This document shows positions 17,660-26,612 of a stretch of DNA of 64,000 nucleotides, piece after piece. The stretch is taken from contig JAAELL010000602.1 in assembly GCA_024226735.1 (NCBI GenBank), positions 46,186 to 110,185 of the forward strand. The letters are read 5' to 3'. Below the pieces are notes generated by a model. That model saw only the letters and a list, made by a program, of their open reading frames with translations. It was not told where the DNA came from and did no database searches. A program made the position numbers and the translations under genes. Position 1 is the first letter of the stretch. Each line of letters begins with the position of its first letter. The stretch comes from a bacterium (lineage in GTDB: Bacteria; Planctomycetota; UBA1135; GCA-002686595).

Positions 17660-19084
17660 ATGAGCTCACCCCGCAAGGTCATCGTCATCGGCGCCGGTCC
17701 GGCAGGCTACGTGTGCGCGATCCGCTTGGCCCAACTGGGACAGGACGTCACGGTGGTCGAGAAGGAGTACCTCGGTGGCACGTGCCTCAACGTCGGATGC
17801 ATCCCGTCGAAAGCGATGATCGCGGCGGGCTCGCTGATGCACAAGATCGGCTGCGCGAGCGCCATGGGGATCACCGCGACCGGCGTGTCGCTCGACGTCA
17901 ACAAGCTCGTCGAGTGGAAGGCGGGCATCGTTGCCAGGTTGACGGGCGGCATCGGCATCTTGCTGAAGAACCACGGTGTCCCCGTCGTGATGGGGGAGGC
18001 GACCCTCACGGGCAAGAACACGGTCGAGGTCAAGACGAAGGAGGGCACCAAGGCCCTGAAGGCCGACGACATTGTCATCGCGACCGGCTCGATCCCGACC
18101 GAGATCCCGGGCTTCGCCTTCGACGAAGACAACGTCTGGTCGTCGACCGGCGGCTTGCGTCCGAAGAACATCCCCGACCACCTCGTCGTCATCGGGGGCG
18201 GCTACATCGGGCTCGAGCTCGGAATGATGTACTCCAAGCTCGGCTCGAAGGTGACCGTGCTGGAGGCAACACCGGGGGCGCTGCCCGGGCAAGAGCGTGA
18301 CTGCGTCAAGGTGATCGAGCGCTCCTTGAAGAAGATGAAGATCAAGCTCCTGACCGAGACCTTCGCTCAGGGTTACGAGACGAAGGGCGCGAAAAAGTTG
18401 GTGCGCTTCAAGGGTAAGACCCCAGGAAACGAACTACCTACTGAGGACACGATCGAGTGCGACCAGATCCTCTCGACCGTCGGCCGGCGGCCGTATAGCG
18501 CGGGCCTCGGGCTCGAGCGTGCCGGGCTCGCCGTCGACGAGCGCGGCTTCCTGCCCATCGACAAGTCGATGCGGACGAAGGTCCCGAACATCTACGCGAT
18601 CGGAGACATCGCGGGCCAGCCGATGCTCGCGCACAAGGGGTCGAAGGAGGGCCTCGTCGCGGCGGCGGTCATCGCAGGCCAGCCCGAGGAGTACGACGTG
18701 CGCTGCGTGCCTGCTGTCATCTTCACCTCGCCCGAGATGGCGGCGGTCGGGCTGACCGAGGACGAGTGCAAGGCGCAGGGGCTCGACTACAAGACCGGCT
18801 CGTTTCCCTTCGCCGCCTCGGGACGCGCGATGAGTCTGATGGAGACCGAGGGCTTCGTGAAGATCATCGGCGACGCGAAGACCGACGAGGTTCTCGGCGT
18901 GCACATGGTCGGCCCCGAGGTCACCGAGTTGGTCGCCGAGGCCGCGCTCGCCATCGAGATGGGTGCGACGGTCGAGGACATTTCGCGCACGATCCACGCC
19001 CACCCGACGCTGCCCGAGGCCCTGATGGAGGCCGCCGAGTCGCTGCATGGCATGGCGGTCCACATCTACCAGAAGAAGAAGTGA
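17660..19084 (+). CDS. lpdA: Dihydrolipoyl dehydrogenase (E3)
   Basis: 474 aa flavoprotein disulfide reductase. FAD-binding IGAGPAGYVCA near the N-terminus, redox-active disulfide GGTCLNVGCIPSK (Cys42/Cys47), NAD-binding GGGYIGLELG, second FAD motif IYAIGDIAGQPMLAHKGSKEG, and the dimer-interface His-Glu region HAHPTLPEALMEA. It reoxidises the dihydrolipoyl groups of E2. Its stop overlaps the GTG start of lipB by 4 nt, so the two are translationally coupled. Confidence 0.96.
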   Translation: MSSPRKVIVIGAGPAGYVCAIRLAQLGQDVTVVEKEYLGGTCLNVGCIPSKAMIAAGSLMHKIGCASAMGITATGVSLDVNKLVEWKAGIVARLTGGIGILLKNHGVPVVMGEATLTGKNTVEVKTKEGTKALKADDIVIATGSIPTEIPGFAFDEDNVWSSTGGLRPKNIPDHLVVIGGGYIGLELGMMYSKLGSKVTVLEATPGALPGQERDCVKVIERSLKKMKIKLLTETFAQGYETKGAKKLVRFKGKTPGNELPTEDTIECDQILSTVGRRPYSAGLGLERAGLAVDERGFLPIDKSMRTKVPNIYAIGDIAGQPMLAHKGSKEGLVAAAVIAGQPEEYDVRCVPAVIFTSPEMAAVGLTEDECKAQGLDYKTGSFPFAASGRAMSLMETEGFVKIIGDAKTDEVLGVHMVGPEVTELVAEAALAIEMGATVEDISRTIHAHPTLPEALMEAAESLHGMAVHIYQKKK

Positions 19085-19788
19085 GCTCCAGCGCCGCTCC
19101 GCTGCTCGAGGTGATGCGCCTCGGTAGGCGCACGTACGCCGAGGTCTACGAGCTGCAGAAGGAGCTTCTCGACAAGCGCATCGCGAATGACGTGCGGGAC
19201 ACCCTGATCCTCGTCGAACACGAGCCGGTCGTGACCGTCGGGCGCGGGGGCGGCGGGGATCTCTCCGCGGTCGACGTGCCGCGCTTCGAGATCGAGCGTG
19301 GTGGAGAAGCGACCTACCATGGTCCCGGGCAGATCGTCGCGTACCCGATCCTTCAGCTTCCCGAGGAACGCCGCGACCTGCACCGCTACCTGCGCGATCT
19401 CGAGGAAGTCGTGATCCGCGTCCTGGCCGAGGTTCAGATCGAAGGGCGCCGCGAGCCGGGCAAGACCGGCGTCTGGATCGGAGACGGCAAGGTCGCGTCG
19501 ATCGGCGTCGCGGTTCGGCGCTGGGTGACGTGGCACGGATTGGCTCTGAACGTGCACACGCAGCTCGAGTCGTTCCGGACGTTCCAGCCGTGCGGTCTCG
19601 ATCCGGGAGTCATGACGCGCGTCGCGGACCACGCGGACGTCCCGCCGGCCCTGATCCTGTTCGAGGTTCTCGTCGTGAAGCACTTCCTCGAGGTCTTCGG
19701 GCTCGAGCTTCCGGCGGCTCCGCCACTCGCCGAGCCCGACGACGGTCAGCCGGACGAACGCGGCTACCCGCGCCTCCCGATCCTCTGA
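19081..19788 (+). CDS. lipB: Octanoyl-ACP:protein N-octanoyltransferase
   Basis: 235 aa from a GTG at 19081 that overlaps the lpdA stop (GTGA). It transfers octanoate from acyl carrier protein to the lipoyl-domain lysine, the step before LipA. Diagnostic motifs are RGGEATYHGPGQIVAYPI (the family shows RGGxxTYHGPGQ), the catalytic Lys in GDGKVASIGVAVRRW, and the catalytic Cys in FQPCGLDPG. The frame is open far upstream inside lpdA but that part is antisense-like shadow. Placement as last gene of the cluster makes the locus self-sufficient for lipoylation. Confidence 0.93.
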   Translation: MSSSAAPLLEVMRLGRRTYAEVYELQKELLDKRIANDVRDTLILVEHEPVVTVGRGGGGDLSAVDVPRFEIERGGEATYHGPGQIVAYPILQLPEERRDLHRYLRDLEEVVIRVLAEVQIEGRREPGKTGVWIGDGKVASIGVAVRRWVTWHGLALNVHTQLESFRTFQPCGLDPGVMTRVADHADVPPALILFEVLVVKHFLEVFGLELPAAPPLAEPDDGQPDERGYPRLPIL

Positions 19789-19968
19789 GCGGGTCGCTCG
19801 CGTCGGAGTCTCGTTCCGTGACACCGCATTGGGCGAATTCCTAGCTTCAGGACGAGCGAAGGCCAAAAGTCCGGCACCACGTCGCTCCGATGTAGGGGCT
19901 TCCGAGCTGTGTGCTCCAACGCTCGTGCTCCCCACAACCGGTACGTGCGACCAAGCTCCGAACTTTCG

Positions 19969-20394
19969 ATGAGCAACCCTCTCCCCTCTCCCACGGATAA
20001 GCGACACGCTGCCGATCTCGGCGGGGGTGTCGTCGTGTCTCCCGAGACGATCGAAATGTTGATGGAGCTCGGAGGCGACGACGATCCGGAGCTCCTCGAG
20101 GAGCTGATTCACCTCTACCTCGACGATTCGTGCGTGCGCGTCAAGATACTCGGCGATGCCCTGGTCGGCGGCGACCTCGAGGCGATCGGCCGATCCGCTC
20201 ACGCGCTCAAGTCGGCGAGCGCGAACATCGGAGCGCTCTGCTTCGCCGACGTATGCCGTGAGATCGAGACGTGCGCGAACGCTGGGGACAGCGCGCGCAT
20301 GCAAGAGCTCGTCGGCCGCGGGCGGGCGATGCACGGCGAGGTCGAAGTCGTGCTGCGCACTCTCCTTGGAACTCCAGAGGGCCTTGGCGAGTGA
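19969..20394 (+). CDS. Stand-alone HPt phosphotransfer protein
   Basis: 141 aa from the ATG at 19969. The HPt fold is recognised by the phospho-His segment HALKSASANIG with the surrounding four-helix pattern (ELLEELIHLYLDDS, FADVCREIET). It would carry a phosphoryl group between receiver domains. Its stop overlaps the GTG of the next gene, an HDOD-REC-GGDEF protein whose receiver is the obvious partner. No histidine kinase is in the window. Upstream, 19789-19968 holds only the presumed promoter region. Confidence 0.88.
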   Translation: MSNPLPSPTDKRHAADLGGGVVVSPETIEMLMELGGDDDPELLEELIHLYLDDSCVRVKILGDALVGGDLEAIGRSAHALKSASANIGALCFADVCREIETCANAGDSARMQELVGRGRAMHGEVEVVLRTLLGTPEGLGE

Positions 20395-22370
20395 AGATCG
20401 AGTCATTCGAAGAGTTGAAGCTGTCTGGCAGCCTGCCTTCCCCGGCCGGTGTCGGGATGAAGATCCTGCAGATCACGCGGAACGACGACTACAGCGCCGA
20501 GGAGATGGGCGAGGCCATCATGACCGACTCGGCGTTGACCGGTCGGATCCTGCGCCTCGCCAATAGCTCGATGCACGTTGGGGAAGAGCCGACGACGACG
20601 GTCTCCGAGTCGATCATGCGCCTGGGCGGCCGGGCGGTGCGCGACCTGGCGCTCGCCTTCTCGCTCGTGTCCAACCGGCGCCCTGGCATGTGCCGCGCGT
20701 TCGACTACGATCGCTACTGGTCGCGGTCGCTCGCGCGAGCGGTTTGCGCGCAGACTTTGAGCCGCGTCACGGGCCACGGACGACCTGAGGAGGCGTACGT
20801 CTGCGGGCTGTTGGGCGAAGTCGGCAAGCTCGCTCTCGCCTCCGTGTTCTCCGAGGAGTACGCCGAAATGCTCGAGCGCGGTTTGGAGACCGACGACGAG
20901 CTCTTGGCGGCGGAGTCGGAGGCGTTCGGCATCAACCACTCCGAGATCGGCGAGTGCCTGCTCGGGGATTGGGGACTGCCTGACTCGTTTGCGCAGGCCG
21001 TTGCCGGATTCACGCGGTCGCGCGGAATGCGCGAGGGCGAGAAGTCGATCGAGAGCCTCGCCAACCTGCTGCGGTACGCGAACGTGATCGCGGAGTCGAT
21101 GGTCGCCAGCGACGACGTGGATCCGCGCGAGCTCGACCAGATCGGCACCGATCTCGAACGCCTGTCGGCTGCGCTGAAGATGACCGATGAGCCGTTCCTC
21201 AGTCTCTGCCAGACGTGCGTACGCGAGTGGGTCGCATGGGGCGAGAGCCTCGAGGTCGCGACCGCGGAGACCGACTTCGCGGAGATCTTCAAGAGGGTCG
21301 CGGAGGCGCGCGAGAAGATCGCGGCGGGCATCGAAGAGACGAAGGCTCGGCCGGCCAAGCAGGTCCGGCGGTCGAGGGACACCGACGCGATGGATCGCAT
21401 CCGCATCCTCGCGATCGACGACGACCCGGTTTCGCTGCGCCTGTTGACCAAGCACCTCGAGCGCAGCGGATACGACGTCGACGTCGCTACGGGGGGCAAG
21501 GAAGGGCTCAAGCTCGCCCTGAAGAACTCGCCGGACATCGTGATCGCCGACTGCGAGATGCCCGGCTTCAGTGGCCTCGACCTCTGCCGCTCGCTGCGCA
21601 AGACGGACGCGGGCCGCAACATGTACTTCCTGCTCCTGACCGGTCGGGACGAGGAGGAGCTCGTCGTGACCGCCTTCGACCTCGGCGTGGACGACTTCGT
21701 GACGAAGCCGTTCGTGCCCAAGATCCTGAACGCGCGCATCAAGGGTGGTATTCGCCTCGCGCGGCTGCAGCGCAAGGTCGAGGCCGACAAGCAGACGATG
21801 ATGCGGCAAGTGGCCGAGCTCAGCATGCTGACGCGCAAGCTCCGGACTGCCTCATTGACGGACACGCTCACGGAGCTGCCCAACCGGCGCTACGCTTTCA
21901 AGCGCCTCGACAACGAGTGGGCGTCCGCGTGCCGCACCGAGCGTCCCTTCGCGCTGATGATGCTCGATGTGGACCACTTCAAGCGCTTCAACGACAACTA
22001 CGGGCACGACATCGGTGACGAGGTCCTGCGCGAGGTCGGACGCAATGTCCAGGGCGCCCTGCGGCACGGCGACGAGGTCTGCCGAATCGGCGGTGAGGAG
22101 TTCCTCGTCATCTGCCAGAACACCGACGAGGTCATCGGCGTCAAGATCGCCGACCGGATCCGCCGCAGCGTCGAAGCCTGTGAGCTCGATGTCCCGGGCT
22201 TCACGGAGGGGATCACGATCAGCATTGGCATAGCGGCCTACAGCCAGGGCGTCGAGAGCGTCGAGAGACTGCTGAAGCACGCCGATGAGGCGGTGTACGC
22301 GGCCAAGGACGCTGGGCGCAATACCGTCTGTGTCGCGTCGATCCCCGATGAGCAGAAACGGTCGGCTTGA
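20391..22370 (+). CDS. HDOD - receiver - GGDEF diguanylate cyclase (first copy)
   Basis: 659 aa from a GTG at 20391 (4-nt overlap with the HPt gene). HDOD domain about 1-290 (INHSEIGECLLGDWGLP). Receiver about 337-455: acidic pocket IDDD, phospho-acceptor Asp387, conserved Lys439 in VTKPF. GGDEF about 485-650: active site GGEEF (567-571), with an inhibitory c-di-GMP I-site RxxD (RHGD, 558-561) five residues before it. Likely a phosphorelay-controlled, product-inhibited cyclic-di-GMP synthase, with the HDOD part sensing or scaffolding. It is a paralogue of the next gene, so this is a tandem duplication. Confidence 0.93.
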   Translation: MKIESFEELKLSGSLPSPAGVGMKILQITRNDDYSAEEMGEAIMTDSALTGRILRLANSSMHVGEEPTTTVSESIMRLGGRAVRDLALAFSLVSNRRPGMCRAFDYDRYWSRSLARAVCAQTLSRVTGHGRPEEAYVCGLLGEVGKLALASVFSEEYAEMLERGLETDDELLAAESEAFGINHSEIGECLLGDWGLPDSFAQAVAGFTRSRGMREGEKSIESLANLLRYANVIAESMVASDDVDPRELDQIGTDLERLSAALKMTDEPFLSLCQTCVREWVAWGESLEVATAETDFAEIFKRVAEAREKIAAGIEETKARPAKQVRRSRDTDAMDRIRILAIDDDPVSLRLLTKHLERSGYDVDVATGGKEGLKLALKNSPDIVIADCEMPGFSGLDLCRSLRKTDAGRNMYFLLLTGRDEEELVVTAFDLGVDDFVTKPFVPKILNARIKGGIRLARLQRKVEADKQTMMRQVAELSMLTRKLRTASLTDTLTELPNRRYAFKRLDNEWASACRTERPFALMMLDVDHFKRFNDNYGHDIGDEVLREVGRNVQGALRHGDEVCRIGGEEFLVICQNTDEVIGVKIADRIRRSVEACELDVPGFTEGITISIGIAAYSQGVESVERLLKHADEAVYAAKDAGRNTVCVASIPDEQKRSA

Positions 22371-22391
22371 GTTGAAGAGGGACTCGGCTTC

Positions 22392-24416
22392 GTGATCCAG
22401 AAGATCTTCGACGAACTCCGCCTGACTGGCGAGCTCCCCACGCCGTCCACGCTGGGCCTGCGAATCCTCGATCTCACGCGAGAGGGGGACGTCGACGTCG
22501 ACCAGTTGGCCAGCACGATGATGGCGGATCCGTCGCTCACGGGGCGGCTGATCAAGCTCGCTGGAGCGTCGGGATCCGAGCCGACGTCGATCCTCGCCGC
22601 GGCTCAGTTGCTCGACCGCTCGGCGATCGAATCCGTCGCTCTCAGTTTCGCGCTGGCTTCGGACAACCGACAGGGCAAGTCGGTGCGCTTCGACTATGAC
22701 GCCTATTGGGCGCTGGCGCTCGCCACAGCCGTTTCGGCTCAGATCCTGTGCAACGGGCTGCGGCTCGGTGACGCGAACGCGGCCTTCACCCTGGGTCTTC
22801 TCAACGACGTCGGCCAACTTGCGCTGGCGTGCGTGCACCCGGCCAAGTACTCGGCCCTGCTCGAAAAGTACCCGACCGCCGCGGGCGATCACCTGGCGCG
22901 GCTCGAGACCGAGACGTTCGAGATCAACCACATAGAGGTCACGGCCGCGTTGATGGCCGACTGGGGACTTCCGGAGGACTTCCGCGAGGCGGTCCTGGCG
23001 CTCTCGCCGGGCGGTGCTCAGCTCAGCACGGATTGCGCACAGACGTTCTCGACGCTCCTGGCCGCGTCGCGCGCGCTCGGCGCGCTCCTGGTCATGCCGC
23101 AGGAGGAGACCGACGAGTGGCTGCGGGCGTTCTTCAGTCTCGAGGAGACAGCGACGCGGCTCGGGATCGACTTCGACGAGTTCCTCGTCCACGCCGACCT
23201 CGTCGCGCCGATCTGGTGCGACTGGATGCGTCTCTTGAACCGCGAGCAGGCGCGGACCTCCCTCGTCGAGAGGTATCTGGATCTCGCCGACCGCGGGATC
23301 ACCGAGGCTCCCCAAGAGCGCGTCGAGCCCGAGCCGGAGTCCACCGGTCTCAGCTTCTCCGACGAGATCGAGAACGCGATCGGCTTTCTCGACGACGGCG
23401 GCACGCTCGATGGCGCTGCGGTGGGCGGACCCGCCAAGCCGAAGACGCGGATCCTGATCGTCGACGACGATCAGCGCATGCTGCGCCTGCTCGTTCACCA
23501 CCTCTCGCGTGAAGGCTGCGAGGTCGTCACGGCCGGCAGCAGCCACGAAGGCTTGCAGAAGGCGTTCGAAGAGCTGCCGCAGATGGTGATCACCGACTGG
23601 ATGATGCCGGGCATGACTGGCGTTCAGCTCTGCCAGATGCTGCGCAAGAGCGAGGCGGGCAAGAAGATGTACGTCCTGATCGTCACCGCGCGTGAGGACG
23701 ACGCACAGATCCTCGAGGCGTTCCGATCCGGCGTCGACGACTACATCGTCAAGCCCTTCAATCCGCAGATTCTGCTCGCCCGCGTTCGCGCCGGTCAGCG
23801 GATGATCGAGATGCGCGCCCAGTTCGAGTCGAGCGAGCGCGAGCGCCTCAAGCAGGTCGCCGAGCTCGGCATCATGACGCGCAAGCTGCGCGCCGCGGCG
23901 ATGACCGACGCCCTGACCGAGCTGCCCAACCGGCGCTACGCGATGAAGCGTCTGAAGCAGGAGTGGGACAACTCCCAGCGCACGGGTCGCCCGTTGTCGG
24001 TCGTCGTCGGCGACATCGATTTCTTCAAGCGCATCAACGACCGCTTCGGCCACGACGCCGGGGACGCGGTCCTGCGCGAGATCGCGCACGTGATGCGCAG
24101 CAAGTCGCGCAGCGGCGACGTCCTCTGCCGTGTGGGCGGCGAGGAATTCCTGTCGATCAATATCAGCTGTGACGTGGAGATGGCGTCGCAGGGAGCCGAA
24201 CGCCTGCGTTCGGCGATCGAGGAGTATGAGGTCACCTACAGCGGCTTCACCGGCAACATCTCGATGAGCTTCGGCGTCGCTCAACGCGTCGAAGGCATGG
24301 CGAGCCTCGATGATCTGATCAAGTGCGCCGACCAGGCTCTGTACGAGGCGAAGGACGGCGGCCGCAACAAGGTCGTCTTCGGACACTGGGGCGAGCAGCG
24401 GCGCGAGTCGGCGTAG
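22392..24416 (+). CDS. HDOD - receiver - GGDEF diguanylate cyclase (second copy)
   Basis: 674 aa, GTG start at 22392, 21 nt after the first copy. Same domain order: HDOD about 1-300 (INHIEVTAALMADWGLPEDF), receiver about 350-470 (VDDD, phospho-Asp in ITDWMMPG, Lys in IVKPF), GGDEF about 500-660 with active site GGEEF and I-site RSGD. The copies have diverged strongly in the HDOD and linker parts but keep all catalytic residues, which suggests different inputs and the same output. The gene converges on the DUF3604 lipoprotein. Confidence 0.92.
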   Translation: MIQKIFDELRLTGELPTPSTLGLRILDLTREGDVDVDQLASTMMADPSLTGRLIKLAGASGSEPTSILAAAQLLDRSAIESVALSFALASDNRQGKSVRFDYDAYWALALATAVSAQILCNGLRLGDANAAFTLGLLNDVGQLALACVHPAKYSALLEKYPTAAGDHLARLETETFEINHIEVTAALMADWGLPEDFREAVLALSPGGAQLSTDCAQTFSTLLAASRALGALLVMPQEETDEWLRAFFSLEETATRLGIDFDEFLVHADLVAPIWCDWMRLLNREQARTSLVERYLDLADRGITEAPQERVEPEPESTGLSFSDEIENAIGFLDDGGTLDGAAVGGPAKPKTRILIVDDDQRMLRLLVHHLSREGCEVVTAGSSHEGLQKAFEELPQMVITDWMMPGMTGVQLCQMLRKSEAGKKMYVLIVTAREDDAQILEAFRSGVDDYIVKPFNPQILLARVRAGQRMIEMRAQFESSERERLKQVAELGIMTRKLRAAAMTDALTELPNRRYAMKRLKQEWDNSQRTGRPLSVVVGDIDFFKRINDRFGHDAGDAVLREIAHVMRSKSRSGDVLCRVGGEEFLSINISCDVEMASQGAERLRSAIEEYEVTYSGFTGNISMSFGVAQRVEGMASLDDLIKCADQALYEAKDGGRNKVVFGHWGEQRRESA

Positions 24417-24450
24417 AAGGCCCTCCGAGGTTCGAGGGATCCTCGGCCGG

Positions 24451-26526
24451 TCACTGCACGAAGTACGGACTCGACCAGGCGCAGCCGCGGTCGCGCTGCA
24501 CGACGCGAACGTAGACGAACTCGCCCGCGGTCAAGTCCTGCAAGACATGCCGTACGTGGAGCTCGCGTTCGCCGCTTGCCGGGATCGCCGTGCGGTTGCC
24601 GCCCCTGCGAATGACGACGACTTCCTCGATCGAAGCGGTTCCGAGCACGTCGATCGTCAGGGTCGGCCCGTCGCCGATGCTGGCGCGCTCGACGCGCGCC
24701 CCCATCGGGCGTCCACCGAGCTCGCACGCGAGGACGATGCGCGGTCCGCTCGTCGCGTACACGGCGCGCGCCCGCATCGCCGCGAGCACGCCGGAGCGCG
24801 TCAGCTCTGGTGCGAAGATGCCCGCGAGGCCGCCGGTCCCCAGCCGCTCGCCGGTCGCCGCTCGCGGCGGCTTGTAGCCCGCGAGGGGGGAGAGATGCGC
24901 AAGACCGGGGTGCCCGTCGTGGCTGTCGCCCGATCCGACGAAGCCGAGGTGCGCACCGCGCTCGAGCACATCGCGCACGTAGTTGCCGCGCAGGCTTCCG
25001 CGCACGGGGAAGGGCGAGTCTTCCGCCTCGCTGCTGCCGTGCACCGAGACGATCTCGGTGATTGGCTCGAGCGTCGGGTCGGGCGCGAACGTCCAATTGA
25101 CGGGAATGGGCTGGCCCGAGGAGTGGTGTGCGATCGTAAGCGCATCGCGTCCGCGGAGGCGATCCCAGAGCGCGCGCGGTGTCTCGACCGCCGGGTCGAG
25201 GGAGCTGTGAATCTCGCCAACGTCGTCGAAGTACAGGACGTGCCGATGGCCGTGAATCCAGCTCGTCCACTCGTAGCCGAGCAGCGTCACGAACTGGCCC
25301 GGTGCATGGAAGGCAGCGTTCTGCTCTTGGATCCCGGTCCAGAGCTCGGGATGCGCGTCGAGGAAGAGCACTCCGAAGTGGTCGTGGTCGGTCAGGGCGA
25401 CGACGTCGAGCCCGGACACGTCGCGCGCGTAGCGGAAGTAGTCCTCGGGTGTCCCGGTTCCGTCCGAGAGGCCGGTGTGTCCGTGCAGGTCGCCCCAGTA
25501 GACGCGCGCGGCATCGGCGTCGACGAGCATCGGGTTCGACTCGCACTCGACGGCAGCGCTCGTGAGCTCGAGGCGTGCGCGCACCCGAACGACGCCGGTG
25601 TCCGGTGCTGGGAAGCGGGCCGTGGCGATTCCGCCTGCGTCGGCCGTGAGCTCGAGCTCGGTCGGCAGGCCGGGCACCGGCGGCTGAGCGGACAGCTCGA
25701 TCCTGCCCGCGCATTCCGGGCCGGCGTTGCCGAGCGCATCGAGGACCGAGGCGCGCAGGAGCACTTGATCGCCGGGGCGTGCGACGCTCGGCAGCGTGAT
25801 GACGAGTCGGCTCGCCGGACCGGGGAGAATCTCGACCGTGGGGGAGTCCGGCACGAGCGCGCGCACGCCATCGCCGTCGCCGTCGACTGCGAGCCACAGG
25901 TGCGACTCGCGCTCGGCGTAGCGGTCCGCGAGAGCGCCGGGAGCGCTCGCGCCGTAGTGCAAGACGATCGTCTCGGAGGGAGCGAGCGCTCTGCCCGCGA
26001 TCGTGGCGATCAGGATGCCCGCCTCGCGCGACGTGCGCACGCTCTCGAGCTCGAGCTCGACCCCCTCGGCGTCGGTCTCGACGCGCGTGAAGCCAGCGGC
26101 GCGCGGCTCGCGGTGCTGGGGCGGCGACCAGCCCCAGAACGGCTCGGGCATGAAATAGATCGCACCGCCGACGGCGACGCCGAGGGGCCCGGCCTCGTAC
26201 CGGATCTCCCAGTGTCCGCGGCCACCGGCCTCGATTCGAGACGCGTCTCCCTCGCCCGGGACGAGCACGGCTCGGCCGCCGCCATCCGCGGGGTGGCGCG
26301 TGGCCGCGAGATCCGCCCGCAGCTCCCGCACCTGACCCCAACGGGCCCCCGGGGGGGCCGGGTCGTCGACGGAGACCGTCCGCACGGGCGCCTGAGGGGG
26401 CTTTGGGGTTTCCTTCTCGCTTTCGCCCGAGCACCCCGCGAAGAGAGCCACGAGGGCACCCAAGCCCGCCTGGGCCGCGCGCCTCGGGGTGAGACAGCGG
26501 CCGCATGTTTCAAAGAGCTCCCGCAT
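24451..26526 (-). CDS. DUF3604-type PHP-like lipoprotein
   Basis: 691 aa from the ATG at 26526 (AGGA directly before it); a TTG at 26544 is an alternative. Lipoprotein signal with lipobox FAGC. After an N-terminal beta-rich region (about 50-290) comes a PHP-like domain: YWGDLHGHTGLSDGTGTPED, VVALTDHDHFG, HHSSGQP and GSGDSHDGHPG provide the His/Asp metal ligands. DUF3604 proteins are predicted metal-dependent phosphoesterases or hydrolases of unknown substrate, common in planctomycetes. It lies opposite to the flanking signalling genes, so it probably has its own promoter. Confidence 0.85.
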   Translation of the reverse strand: MRELFETCGRCLTPRRAAQAGLGALVALFAGCSGESEKETPKPPQAPVRTVSVDDPAPPGARWGQVRELRADLAATRHPADGGGRAVLVPGEGDASRIEAGGRGHWEIRYEAGPLGVAVGGAIYFMPEPFWGWSPPQHREPRAAGFTRVETDAEGVELELESVRTSREAGILIATIAGRALAPSETIVLHYGASAPGALADRYAERESHLWLAVDGDGDGVRALVPDSPTVEILPGPASRLVITLPSVARPGDQVLLRASVLDALGNAGPECAGRIELSAQPPVPGLPTELELTADAGGIATARFPAPDTGVVRVRARLELTSAAVECESNPMLVDADAARVYWGDLHGHTGLSDGTGTPEDYFRYARDVSGLDVVALTDHDHFGVLFLDAHPELWTGIQEQNAAFHAPGQFVTLLGYEWTSWIHGHRHVLYFDDVGEIHSSLDPAVETPRALWDRLRGRDALTIAHHSSGQPIPVNWTFAPDPTLEPITEIVSVHGSSEAEDSPFPVRGSLRGNYVRDVLERGAHLGFVGSGDSHDGHPGLAHLSPLAGYKPPRAATGERLGTGGLAGIFAPELTRSGVLAAMRARAVYATSGPRIVLACELGGRPMGARVERASIGDGPTLTIDVLGTASIEEVVVIRRGGNRTAIPASGERELHVRHVLQDLTAGEFVYVRVVQRDRGCAWSSPYFVQ

Positions 26527-26612
26527 TCCTGGATCGCCGGTCAAGGCGCGAACCCCCCTGGATCGATACGACTACCCGGACAGTGTCCAGTCCGTCAAGC
26601 GTCTCTCCCCCC

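Noticed and set aside
24451..26526. True DNA polymerase-type PHP domain
   Set aside because: The order and spacing of motifs fit DUF3604; no polymerase regions exist.
26505..26612. Upstream ATG start for the REC-HPt membrane protein
   Set aside because: It would overlap the divergent lipoprotein start and add a Pro/Ser/Arg-rich stretch before the membrane helix; still possible, so mentioned in the entry.
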